From contig NC_068976.1 in NCBI RefSeq assembly GCF_016808095.1, forward strand, positions 36,477,871 to 36,541,870: a stretch of 64,000 nt of DNA, in the 5' to 3' direction. The DNA is from Vigna angularis. Its lineage: Eukaryota; Streptophyta; Magnoliopsida; Fabales; Fabaceae. Made by a program: the position numbers and the translations under genes. Position 1 is the first letter of the stretch. Each line of letters starts with the position of its first letter. Under the pieces are notes generated by a model. It saw only the letters and a program-made list of their open reading frames with translations. It ran no database searches and was not told the origin of the DNA. Positions 34,764-45,651 of the stretch are shown piece by piece.

Positions 34764-35999
34764 ATGGCATCCTCTTCAGGAAAGAGATTGAAAACCATGG
34801 CAACTAAGAGGAAAGAAAAGGAACCAGAGCAAACCTACTCTAGCAGGTTCCTCTCTAGGAAACATGAGAAGCATTTTAGGGTGGTTCAGGACAGGAGACT
34901 TCTAATGGAGAGAAAGGTTGGAATGATACCTAATTTTGCTCCTCAATTTGGAGAGCAAGTGTTAGGGAATGATTGGGGAAAGCTAGCCACTTATCCAGCA
35001 CCTGCCAACATAGCTGTGGTCAAGGAATTCTACACCAATGCAAAGAAGATTGGTGATCATCCAGCTGAGAATTATTTGGGTTATGTCAGAGGCCATGCTA
35101 TCAGGTTTGATCCTGATTCTATCAACAACTTCCTGGATACTGTGTGGGCTGGTGAGCAATGTCAGTTTGCTCTTAGCATGGAGGAAGGTGCTGACTTTGA
35201 GGATGTTGAGAGAGTATTGTGTATACCTGGAGGACACTTCCAAAGGAATAGATCTGGCGCAGTGGTTAACATTAGGAGGACAGATTTGACTCCTCTTGCA
35301 AAATATTGGATGGCATTTTCTCATGCCAACATTCAGCCATGTTCACATGTGTCAGATATTACTCTCAGCAGGGCACTATTCATCTACTGTGCTATCAGAA
35401 ACTTGAATGTTAATATTGGGCATGTAATAGCTGATGAAATCAGTGTATGTGCTAACACCTCAAACAACAAAGCACCGCTAGGACATCCTTCTTTGATCAC
35501 TCACCTTTGCAAGCAAGCTGGGGTGGACACTTCTGTTCCACCATTTGAGAGGCCAAGAAAAGCTATTGATGAGGCTTATTATAGACAGTACTGTGGAGGT
35601 GAGGATGCAGCTCAGCCAGTTCCACCAAGCCATGCTCGTAGAGAGAGAGGGCCAGCACAGAGCCGGACATCTGCTGATGCGCATGAAGCAGAACCATTCC
35701 AGATGAGGGACATGTATATGTCTCTTATAGGTGCTCAGTTGCAGTCCATTCACAGAGGGCAGGTGGCCACTGCTGAGATGATAGTGGGGATGTATGATAA
35801 TCCTCCAGCCCACAGGTGGACTATGGATGAATTCCATAATGTCGTAGCTTGGCCAGAAGAACCAGTATATGGAGGAGGAGCTGGAGCAGCTGAAGCTTCA
35901 GCAAGAGATATGGAAGAAGATGAAGCTGAGGAGGAAGATGCATTTGATGAAGATGAAGATGAGGAGGAAGAGGAAGATACAGAGGACAGCTCAGACTGA
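34764..35999 (+). CDS. ORF2 protein of E5, plant 'putative transposon protein' type
   Basis: 411 codons, open, occupying the place where pol would be in an autonomous element. The ATG at 34764 is chosen because it follows the conserved acceptor and begins the conserved MASSSGKR; the frame is open upstream only inside the presumed intron. The N-terminus is basic (Lys/Arg, KRKEKEP). A conserved body runs from FLSRKHEKHF through LATYPAPANIAVVKEFY, YVRGHAIRFDPDSINNFLD and HPSLITHLC. The C-terminus is an Asp/Glu run ending EDSSD. No catalytic motif, zinc finger or membrane segment is visible. I recognise the family from legume annotations as a plant transposon-associated domain of unknown role. 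Three copies in the window keep the same boundaries, so it is a regular gene of this family, not a chance capture. Confidence 0.8.
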   Translation: MASSSGKRLKTMATKRKEKEPEQTYSSRFLSRKHEKHFRVVQDRRLLMERKVGMIPNFAPQFGEQVLGNDWGKLATYPAPANIAVVKEFYTNAKKIGDHPAENYLGYVRGHAIRFDPDSINNFLDTVWAGEQCQFALSMEEGADFEDVERVLCIPGGHFQRNRSGAVVNIRRTDLTPLAKYWMAFSHANIQPCSHVSDITLSRALFIYCAIRNLNVNIGHVIADEISVCANTSNNKAPLGHPSLITHLCKQAGVDTSVPPFERPRKAIDEAYYRQYCGGEDAAQPVPPSHARRERGPAQSRTSADAHEAEPFQMRDMYMSLIGAQLQSIHRGQVATAEMIVGMYDNPPAHRWTMDEFHNVVAWPEEPVYGGGAGAAEASARDMEEDEAEEEDAFDEDEDEEEEEDTEDSSD

Positions 36000-37252
36000 T
36001 GAGGAGCTGAGATAGCATTTACTGATGAATGCTATCATATGATTATGCTTTTGTGGTTTAAGTTTTCTGAACTTATTTGTTTTTGTTTTTAGATTAGGGT
36101 TTGATGTACTCTATTGAAAACCTGGTTTGTTATGATGGTTTGCTATTAACTGTGATTGTGTGATAAGTACTGCTTGATGATGCTTATTGATTGATTGATG
36201 TTGAGATAGGTGTGCACATTAAAATGTTTATACAGGTGATTCACAAGCTTTGTGAACAAATGCATGATATCATGATTGTGATTGTGAGATTAAGCAGGAT
36301 GTGTATGTCAAATGTGAATGAGCTTATATGTGAGGTTTTGAGCTCCAGAGTTTTTGGTATGATTGAATGCATGAATGATTTTGCCCAGGTTTTCTATGAT
36401 TGAATCAATTGCTTGTTTTGCATCATGTGATCAAGGCCATTTGTTGGAACCCTTTTTATTGGCCAAATTCATAAAGTTAGCCTACTAAAATAGAACACGT
36501 TGTGTTCTATCCTTTGAACCCTTAGCCTTGAACATACACTGAAAACCTTTGATTGAAAATCTTTACCTTGAGTTAAGTAGAAGATCTTGTATGGTATTGT
36601 TAAATGTTCAAGTTTGGGGTTATTGGGAAAACATGAAAAGAAAAGCATTGAGCTAAGAGCTAAAAATTAAGAATATGCAAAGAAAAAGAAGTAAAGCTCA
36701 ATGCAAATGCAAAGGTAAAAGAAAGTTGGGAATGAATAAGATGATTGTGTTGTTATGATTCTCTTAACTCAAGGATTTTGTGATCCAGAAAAACCAATTT
36801 TCTTGTTAGCCCAGCCACATTATAAGCCATTGAAAAGTCCTTGTGATGATGCATGCTTGTGAATGTTTTTGATTGTGGTAAAATGAAAGGCAAAGTTGAT
36901 TCATGTGACATTGTGATAGTAGAGTGAAGGAGTGAAACACTTTACCTCTTATACACTTGTGTGTTGAGTGAAACACTTTACCTACTGAGGAAATATTCCA
37001 TAAGCACATGAACATCCATGCTTAATTGATTGATCATTCATGAAAAATAGCATTTATTGGAATTTAAATGACTTTGTGAACACTAAAGCATGTGCACATC
37101 TTGAATGAACTCTTGGTCATAAGTTTGAGTGAAGTTGTTACTTATCTTGAAAAAGAGGATTTTTGAAGGAGTGAATCATCATATGAATTGGTTGGAGATT
37201 GAGTTACATTTTGTTTTGCTTGAGGACAAGCAAAGTTTTAAGTTTGGGGTTG
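36000..37252 (+). other. 3' non-coding tail of E5
   Basis: Starts with a strong hairpin (36011-36036: GATAGCATT, loop TACTGATG, AATGCTATC) just after the ORF2 stop and ends with AAGTTTGGGGTTG (37240-37252), the polypurine tract for plus-strand priming. No supported ORF in between. Confidence 0.8.
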
Positions 37253-38569
37253 TGATAACAGTTGAAAAACTGTTATTTTCATGGTTAAAATTGATACTAA
37301 AAGCAACCTTTAGACTTAGAAACTAGCTTGAAATCAAACTTTTATCCATATTTTCAGAAATAAGTGAGCTGGACAGGTTTATGCTTGATTTCAGTGTTTT
37401 TGTGCAGGTTTTAAGGTGAATTTAGTGAAAGAAGTGAAGAATGAGAGAGAGGGAATCAGAAAAGGAATCAAAGAGTGAAAAAGGAGAAGCCGAAGTCACC
37501 GCTCAGCGGCATTTTACCGCTGAGCGGCACTCAAGAGATTGCGGGAGGTCCGCTGAGGGGCAAAATGGCCGCTGAGGGGAGAAAACGAGACGCGCAATCA
37601 CCGCTGAGCGGTATTTACCGCTGAGCGGCACTTTAATGGGCTTGGGCTTGATTTTTTGTAATTTACGAATGGTATTTAAGCTTTAGGGTTTCCTAGGGTT
37701 AGGTATCTTTGGCAGAACGAAGGCAAACACTCTCTCTTCCACCCCTTTGAAGGAGGATCTTGGATGCTCAGGCTACCTCTTCACCTTTTCAGGGTTTATT
37801 CTTTCATACTTTCATTGTAATTCATCTAGGTTCACCATGAATATGGTGAACTAAACCTTGTATGTTTGTTGGGGAATCAATGTAATCTCTTGAAGCTCTC
37901 ATATATGGAATTTATGCTTGCATCTTTAAATTAAGACTTATGCTTTCTTTCATCATTAGTTAGGGTTTTTCCTCTTTGCTTAATGCTTGCATTGTTTAAC
38001 TCATTCTAATGCATGATTATTGGTTTTGTCGATACGGACACGTACGGGGAAGTCTAGATCCGGGGAATTTCTCCCAATATTATACTGACAATATTATATT
38101 GGTTGTCGTTAAGCTCCTGCGTTTATGAACTAATCATTAGGAATGCTAGGAATTGTATGAACTATTTGATTAGGGAGAAGCCATCTAGAATGGTACTTTA
38201 GAGAGTGGCATTAACAATGATGAGTTGAATGTTGAATTCCTAAAATGTATGAGAGTGGATGAGATGAAATTGACCCCCAACAACATATTCATTCATATAA
38301 TCCATTGAAAGTGTTTATCTTTTGTCTTTGCCATTGATCAAACTCCATGCATACATGTTTAGTTTTTCGTCTTGCATAATATAATCCAATTATTTCGTCC
38401 TTAAGTCTTAGCTAATCAACAAACCACACAACTAAACTAGGCCGTGAGTCCTTTGGGAAGAACGATACTTGGTCTTACCAAGTTTATTACTTGAACGATT
38501 CGGTCATACTTGCCGATTGTGAAACAAGTTTGTGACATCATATTTTGGTGCTTACAAATTTGTCCATCA
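37253..38569 (+). repeat. 3' LTR of E5
   Basis: 1317 bp, TGATAACAG ... GTCCATCA, followed by the TSD gccac (38570-38574). Confidence 0.95.
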
Positions 38570-40932
38570 GCCACTTGACACACTTTCACACTAAGAAGTG
38601 GAAACTAAACTATTACAATGTTTGATGGTGCACTTGGAATTGCTTGAAAAGCATTTTTCCAAGTCACTTTAAGTTGAAAATGAACACAAAATTGAAAGAA
38701 TTTACAAAGGTTCCGTGATATAAAGCAAAGTACAATTAAAAAAAAAAATGTTTGCAAATGAAGCAACAAATGTGGCTGCTGTTTCAGGTTGGTTGAAAGC
38801 CAAACTTGATGTGATTTTGCTGCTGAAATGGTTGTTGGACCAACAATGTTAAAGTGCTCTTGGAGTCCAAGCTTGAAACCCTTTTAACACCTCATCCACT
38901 ACCTAAGATGCTACCCCCTTGGAGCAAGGAATCTGAGATAGAAACACTGCACCAAAACGTCACAGCACCAAAGCAAACACCAAACCAGTCAACAAACAAA
39001 TCAGCTGCTGCACCAGAATTTAATTTTCGCAGAACAGATTTTTGGGCACAATTTAGAAGCCAAACAAGTTGAATTCAAGTGAATTTAAGCTTTGAATCAT
39101 AGGAGGGACACAAAAGGAACCTAGGAGAGGAACTAGAACAGATTAAAAAAGCAAGAAAAGACTCAAAACAGTGATGAAATTGTGTGCTTTGAAACTGTTT
39201 GATAAAATTCAAAACTGTTTGATGAAATGCCACAAAGAACATCAGATTTTGTGTTTTCTGGTTTTTGACCTTTCAAATCTGGATTGCAGGGTTTAAATTG
39301 ATTTTTATGATCGCTATACACTTGGAGAAGCATATAAATGTATTTGGAAACTTAAACCCAGCTTTTGCCAATCCAAAGATGAAAAGTAGAATATGGCTAA
39401 TGCCAAACAGCACACAAAAAAGGCATTCTACACCAGAAAAGTGATGTGAAAATGGTGCTTTGAGATGCAAAAATGAGTTGCAATGGTTTTATGGTAGAAC
39501 TAATGGTGCAAGCAACTTTATATGCTTAAATTGAAGGTGTTCAAACTGTCAAACAGCAAGGAAATAGACCACACCCGAAACTCACTGGTCCACTTACAAA
39601 AATTAAGCAATTTCAATGGTCTGAAAACTGATTTTGCACTTTTGGTGAAAACTGACCAAATGAACAGTAGGCACTAGTTTTAATTGACCAAATACACTTG
39701 CTGAACCATTGAAAATGCACTGCCAGTCACAGAATCTCAAAAGCAGTGGAGCAGTTGCCAATTTATGCAGAAAACTAGTGAAACTATAATAGTTTGGAAA
39801 ACAAATACTGGAAGCAAAGTTGGCTTGCTCAAACAAGTGATTAAGAATTGCCTAAATCTAGATCTAGCTTCAGAAATTGAGCTAGGGAAATAGAAGATAT
39901 CCTAATACACACAATGACAGCAGCACGGTGCAAAGCTGGATTAAACAGTACAGAAACCAAACTTTCACACAACTCAAACACTCATTTTTGAATTAAACAC
40001 TAAACAACAGTTAAAATCATTTAAGAACTGGTCAAACACATAATCAAAGTTGTGCAAAGCTGCAGAAACTGAAAATCTGGACAGACATGGTTTATTACAT
40101 GTTAAACCAGAAATTGAGTTTGGAAACACTGACAACACAAGCTACTGGACTTTAAGCAACTCAACTACTCTTTTTGAGATTCGATGATGAATTCTGATTG
40201 CTAACACTTGAAACATGTATAAATGCATCAAATAAACTTGTCTCAAGCATTAGAATCAATGAATCTGGACACACACAGTGTGCACATGATCAAACCAAAA
40301 GTGACTTTTTATGCAGAATTTGAATCAGATTTGGATGAACTTAACCATTCATTTTGCTTTTCTTTGATGCATATGAGTTGCAATATCTTTAGATACTTTC
40401 AAAAACAGTAGACAAACGTGCACAAGGCTTGAAACAACAAGAAATCTAGATAGAAACAGATTGGACAAAATGAAACCGGAAATTAAAATTTTCTGCAGAA
40501 TTTTGCTATTGGAACACAGTGTGCACAACTGTTAGCTCAAATGATCAAAGCTGAACTTGATGTCAACGTTTTATATGAACAACATATAGCTAGCACATGC
40601 ACAGGACTCAATTACAAACGAAAATTTACTGCTAGAATAGATTGAAACACATATGACAGATTAAAAACTGCAAAAGAAAATGCACATGACTTGACAAAAT
40701 TGGAAATGAAATATCAAAGCTGAATTGAACTCAATCAACCAAATTGCACCCATTAAAATGATGATTGAAAACTAAGAAACAGTGAATGGAATCGAACATC
40801 CACAGCAAACACGAAATCAAACCATAGAAGTGTGAGAAAAAAAATTCAAACAGTGGAAAATACTGGAACACCACATGACAGAAGTGAGAGATGACTGAAA
40901 AAGTGACTTATCTCTTGGAGACTTGCGTGGAG
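38570..40932 (-). other. E4 leader, part next to the primer site
   Basis: About 2.4 kb between primer site and gag of E4 on the minus strand, AT-rich, no supported ORF. Comparable in place and length to the E6 leader (41941-44208). Confidence 0.75.
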
Positions 40933-40951
40933 AACCTGGCTCTTGATGCCA
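40933..40951 (-). other. Primer binding site of E4 (initiator-Met type)
   Basis: Minus strand TGGCATCAAGAGCCAGGTT, next to the LTR. It resembles the TGGTATCAGAGC site complementary to initiator tRNA-Met used by chromoviruses, with one extra A and one change. Confidence 0.65.
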
Positions 40952-41196
40952 AATGATGGAAGCAACTTCAAGCTTCAAGAATGGAGCAGCTCCTTGGACA
41001 GAATGACGCAGCGGACTGGTTGGATGAATGGCAAACGGAGGTGCACACCAGGTGTTCGATGGAAGGTTTGGTGCGGTTTTGGAGGTGTATTGGCAAAGGT
41101 TCTAGCTCAGACGGCCTTCCAAGGGGGAAGGAAGCTAGAGGATAAGTGTGCTAAAGTGGTACAAAGGTTGAACTCGAGATAAGAATGGCTGGATTC

Positions 41197-41925
41197 TGAT
41201 ACAAGAAGGCCTAGCACCATTGGACCTATCTCAAGAGGGATGATCAAGAAGCTACAAGATTAGTACTCTCCCAAAGGCCAAAACCTCTTTGCTATCTTTG
41301 GATGGAAGATTGGAGACCTAGAAGATGCTTTTAAGATATTCCAAATCTGCCAAAACATGGAGAAGGGTAAAATAGACATTTCTATACAAGAAGGGGTGTG
41401 CTTATCCTTCTATGGGGCTGCATTAGTAATTGTTTTCTCCACATAAAACTCATTTGTCACGTTTGCTAGCAGCCACACATTTAGCACATGGGTAGTAATA
41501 GAATTTCAGATTTAAAACGTGTAAAAGGCTTACTCAAGCTTAGAGATTGATCTATAAAATCTCATGAGCAAAGCTTGTATCTCACTTTTGGATTATAGTA
41601 AAGAATTTCTGCTGAAATGCATAGCAAATTCCTTCTCCAAGAGTCACTTCTTAGCTTGATTTCCATTGCAACTTCCTTCCACTCTAGGAAGCCTTCTGAG
41701 TTGTGAATCACCTCTCCAAGCTAGCCTCCATATCCAACCACCATAAACACCAATCATCCGCTGCATCACATCCAAACCTCCAAAACCAATCTGCTCCTGA
41801 ATTTCCAAGTCTGCACACCTCCGCATCGGATACAGCTCCTGTTACATTGGTTGCAGCAACTGTCCAAGTCTCATTTCACCTCCAATCTCATGGTTCATCT
41901 TCTCCACATCTCCTAGGATGTATCA
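41197..41925 (+). repeat. 5' LTR of E6
   Basis: TGATACAAGAAGGCC ... CTAGGATGTATCA, 729 bp. TATA box TATAAAAT at 41553-41560. Its first ~70 bp can still be read as a chromovirus integrase tail (STIGPISRGM-like), as in E8. Confidence 0.93.
41553..41560 (+). promoter_or_regulatory. TATA box of the E6 5' LTR
   Basis: TATAAAAT in the middle of the LTR, fitting the U3/R border. The same box lies at 46008-46015 in the 3' LTR. Confidence 0.55.
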
Positions 41926-41927
41926 AG

Positions 41928-41940
41928 TGGTATTCAGAGC
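41928..41940 (+). other. Primer binding site of E6 (initiator-Met type)
   Basis: TGGTATTCAGAGC two bases after the LTR. This is the common TGGTATCAGAGC site with one extra T. Confidence 0.7.
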
Positions 41941-44208
41941 ATAGGTTCTAACTTGAACCGTGAGATAAGTGGTTTCATCTTTCATTTCCAAACTGTCATT
42001 CAATTCCTGCTATGTCTTGTTTTTCTTCTGAATTCTGTTTCTGTTTCAACATCTATGATGTGTTTAGGCTTCTATGTTTTGAGTTTTATTGATACCAGCT
42101 CTATTTGCTTGAGTCTCTCATCATTTTATGCGGTTATCTCTTGCTGCTTTGAGTCATTTTAATCATTTGAGCATCATTTCCAGTTTTGTCTTAGTCATGT
42201 TTGGTTAATTTGCTGTTTTTGTCATCAAATCTGGTTTTTAACCAAGTTTTACGGTTCTGAAAGTGTTTGGATGTGGCTACACCAATTAAGAGCAATGAAC
42301 AATCAAGAGATGAGCTCAGGTGTTTAAATTTGCCAACCAAACTCAGATCTGCATTGCTTTTCAGTTTCTGTTCTGTTTCTTCCAGAAAGTGTTTCTGCTG
42401 CAACAAAATTCCACTGTTCATTTGGCATTGTGCGCTGTTCTATTGAACAACAATTGAATGAGTTAATGTCTGAATCATTTGGAACATGAAATGATTTGAT
42501 TCCAAGTGTTTTGTAATGTTGTAAGCATAAAAAATGCAGTAGCCGATCTGCAAAGTGTCTTTGAGTTAAAAATTCTGCATAATTTGAGTTGGATTGGTAC
42601 TAGATCATTGCCAATCATTCTTAAGTTGATTCTGTTGTTTTGAGCAACTTTCAAATACCATTTTCAAACTCTTTTTGCTGTTTTTAATCCAGAATCAAAG
42701 CCAATCTACATTTTGACCCTTGTGGTTGTGAATTTGAGCTGAAAATGACCACTGCAGTATTCCAATTCTGTTACACCGTGATTTAGCTCATTATATCTGT
42801 TTCTGCAAGTCCTAACTCATCATTGAAACATGTTTGAGTCATTGGAATGAGCATATAAACTGTACTGTGCATTTGGTCATTTTCTGGGTAGATTTTGCTG
42901 GCTGCCGAGAGCTATGCAGCAATTTTTTTGAGTCCAAAGTTTCAAAGCTTTGCTGTTTGATTCAATAAGAGTGGATGTAGCAAAAGCCATTGGTCCATAA
43001 AATATCAAAAGTTCAAGTTAAAAAGAGTGATTAAAACATTAAAAGGCAGAATAGGACCAATACATCTTGATTTCGAAATTCTGGTTGCACCTTGGAACAT
43101 TGCTGTCAAAATTTAATGTAAGCTCATTGAGACATTTCAACAAACAGTTTGGTCCACTTTCATTGCATAGCTATTTCGTGCTTGATTCTGGTTTCTGGTC
43201 TTTTATTGCGTTTCAAATCTTATCTAGAGCCATTCCTAAGATCATTTTGAAGTGCCACCGTGATTGATAGCCATTTAATTGCTTGCTTTCTGATTTTTGA
43301 ACACTCTGCACACCATCTGTTTGACAAAAGTCTTGGTGTTGCTGTCACTTGGATGTGATTTTGCTGGCAATTGTGGTGGTAGTTTCTGTGATTAACTGGT
43401 TTGTTGGATAGGTGAACTATAATTCAAATGGCTCATTACAAGTGGAAGCATCAAAGGAAGTTCAATTGGTGAGGAAAAGTGATTGAAGTTGGCTCTTGAA
43501 GAAGGAAAAGCCGTGACCAATTCTGTCCAGAATTGTCCGACCAGCAACCTGCAGCAGAGTTCCATTCTACAGAAACTCAATTTCCTTGTTTAAGCACCTT
43601 GCAGCTGAGAGAATTGTTTGGAATCCAGTAGATTCAAGTTCTTTGAGAGCAACCAAAGCTGCACACATTGTTCCTTAGCCTATTTTAAGTTTTCCTTTCC
43701 AATTTACCAAATTTCTTTGTAATTTCCATTGTTTTTCTTTGGTTGTAAGTTCCAAATCCAAGCAAGTGAGGTGCTAGAGTTCACAAGTGCTCTTCCCTCA
43801 TTTGTAACTAGACTCAAAGAAGTCTCACAACCTAAAATTGAGTAGTTGGTGAGTGTGTCTTAGATCCAAAGTCTAAGCCTCACCTAGGAGACCTCACTTT
43901 AATGGTTTTTCCAATTTTTGACTAGATAACATATATCTTGTGCGAATAGGAAGCTCTCTTAGGGGTCCGAATTTAGAGTTAGGTTGTGTTCTTTCTTTGC
44001 TTTGTGTTTTCTTTGTTGTCTTTAAGACTTAAGTGGATTTAAGAGTGATTTTGATCTAAGGACTCTAGTAAGTAACTAGAAGCATATTTGGCAAGGATAA
44101 GGCTTGGTACTTAAGCATTCCTAGTGAATCACCTCCCTTACCTGGAATATTGCTTTCAAGTGAAAAACTCTAGTCTCTACTTCAAGAATAACATTTAAGT
44201 CCATCATA
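41941..44208 (+). other. E6 non-coding leader
   Basis: About 2.3 kb without a supported ORF. The last ~500 bp resemble the E7 leader. Confidence 0.75.
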
Positions 44209-45597
44209 ATGTCTAGAAGGCATTCTCCTAGGATTAGTGATAGTGAAAAAGAACATTTTTCTCTTCAAACTTTAGCTAATGAATTCAAGGAAATAAGAAG
44301 AGAAATGAATGAAGATAAAGTCAATAGAGAGCTTCAAAATGTTGTTATTCAAGATGAGTTGAGATTGATAATGAAAAGTAAAGCTAGAAGGAAGTTTTGT
44401 TCATCTTATGAATTTGATAGAATTGAAGATGATTTGTATAAACAAACTAGTGAAAACGTTCCATTCTTTGGTGATGATATTGGTGCATTAACATACCTAG
44501 CTTGGGAAAAGGAAATTAATGACCTGCATTCATTGATGGTGAGCAAAATTAAATCTGAATATTCTAGAGACAATGAATCTTATATTCTTAGTCTTTACAC
44601 TTCTAGTTTTAAAAAGCATGCAAAAGAGTGGTGGGATGATAGACAATATCATGTTAAGATAGGTAGAAAATTTCCCATCCATGATTGGAATGAATTGAAA
44701 GCTTGTATGAGAAGAAAGTTTGTGCCTCGAGAAATTGAAAGGAACTTAGAACTTATGAGAGAGCTTATTAGAGAAGGTGAGTCATTCATTCAAAATATAA
44801 GTGGGTACTCTCGTAGGGAAAGTGAGTTTCTAGAAAAACTTAAGAGGCTATGGGAAGAGACAAGCAAATATAGAATTGAGAGATTAAAAAGAGAAAAACA
44901 AAAGCAAGAAGAAAGAGAGAGAAGAGAAAAAGAAAGAAGAGAAGAAGAAGAACGAAATAGAAGAGAAGAAGAAGAAAGAGAGAGAAGCGAAGAAGAGAAA
45001 AGAAGAGAGCAAGAGAGAAGAGAAGGAGAAGAAAACAAGAGAAGAAAAGAGAAAGAAAGAGAGAGAAGAGATGAGGAAGACAGAGAAAGAAGAGAAGAAG
45101 AGAAAAGAAGAGAGAAAGAGAGAAAAGACGCACAAAGAAGAGAAAAGGAAGAAGTTGAACGAATAGGAATGGAAGAAAAGAAAAAGCAACTAAGGGCAAC
45201 ATCTCCTTCTACCCTAGAAGATAGATTCTTAAGGGGAGGTTTTCTATCCTTCCATTTTTCTCCATTTATATTTGAAATTTCCAAATTTCACTTTTCTTTC
45301 AAAAACTTTGCCACTCCATCCTTAAAAATGTTATCACTTTCAACACATGAAAAGTCACAACTTGGGTTATGGTTACCATTATGGTTACCAATAACTCAAG
45401 ATACAAATAAAATTTCAAATGAAGAAAGGTTTCTTTGTTATATTAACATTAAAAATTTAAAAATTAGGAAACCTTCTTCTACACATAGTCTTTTATATAT
45501 ATTATTGGGTCAAAGAAAACTAATTAGAGATATGTTTGATGCTTATTGCAGATGGATATTTGACCCCGGAGGAACCCTTGTGAACCACCAAAAATAA
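44209..45597 (+). CDS. gag: Gag-like protein of E6
   Basis: 462 codons, open, ATG at 44209 (MSRRHSPRIS). Capsid-type gag region about residues 60-205 (DIGALTYLAWEKEINDLHS, AKEWWDDRQYHV, HDWNELKACMRRKFVP). A very Arg/Glu/Lys-rich segment about residues 220-325 is probably one long charged helix. The C-terminal part contains LWLPLWLPITQDTNK and ends near RWIFDPGG. No zinc knuckle, protease or polymerase. It is the only gene of the element, so it probably makes or joins particles while enzymes come from E8-type elements. E7 Gag is nearly the same protein although its LTR differs. Antisense ORFs over the charged segment are shadows. Confidence 0.82.
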   Translation: MSRRHSPRISDSEKEHFSLQTLANEFKEIRREMNEDKVNRELQNVVIQDELRLIMKSKARRKFCSSYEFDRIEDDLYKQTSENVPFFGDDIGALTYLAWEKEINDLHSLMVSKIKSEYSRDNESYILSLYTSSFKKHAKEWWDDRQYHVKIGRKFPIHDWNELKACMRRKFVPREIERNLELMRELIREGESFIQNISGYSRRESEFLEKLKRLWEETSKYRIERLKREKQKQEERERREKERREEEERNRREEEERERSEEEKRREQERREGEENKRRKEKERERRDEEDRERREEEKRREKERKDAQRREKEEVERIGMEEKKKQLRATSPSTLEDRFLRGGFLSFHFSPFIFEISKFHFSFKNFATPSLKMLSLSTHEKSQLGLWLPLWLPITQDTNKISNEERFLCYINIKNLKIRKPSSTHSLLYILLGQRKLIRDMFDAYCRWIFDPGGTLVNHQK

Positions 45598-45651
45598 GTC
45601 TTCAGAAGCACCATCAGATTTGAGGACAAATCCTTTCCAAGGGGAAGGGAA

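Larger units (their letters stand above)
29552..38569 (+). mobile_element. E5: complete, young non-autonomous Athila-type element, TSD gccac
   Basis: 9018 bp, flanked by gccac at 29547-29551 and 38570-38574. LTRs of 1317 bp each differ at about four positions by eye. It contains a primer site, an open gag-protease (31195-33630), a structured inter-ORF region, an intron-like segment, an open ORF2 (34764-35999), a 3' tail and a polypurine tract (37240-37252). No RT, RNase H or integrase. It is the reference copy for the family in this window. Confidence 0.95.

Noticed and set aside
38854..39072. Small ORFs in the E4 and E6 leaders (38600-40900, 41950-44200)
   Set aside because: Scattered, short, not shared between related leaders; treated as non-coding.
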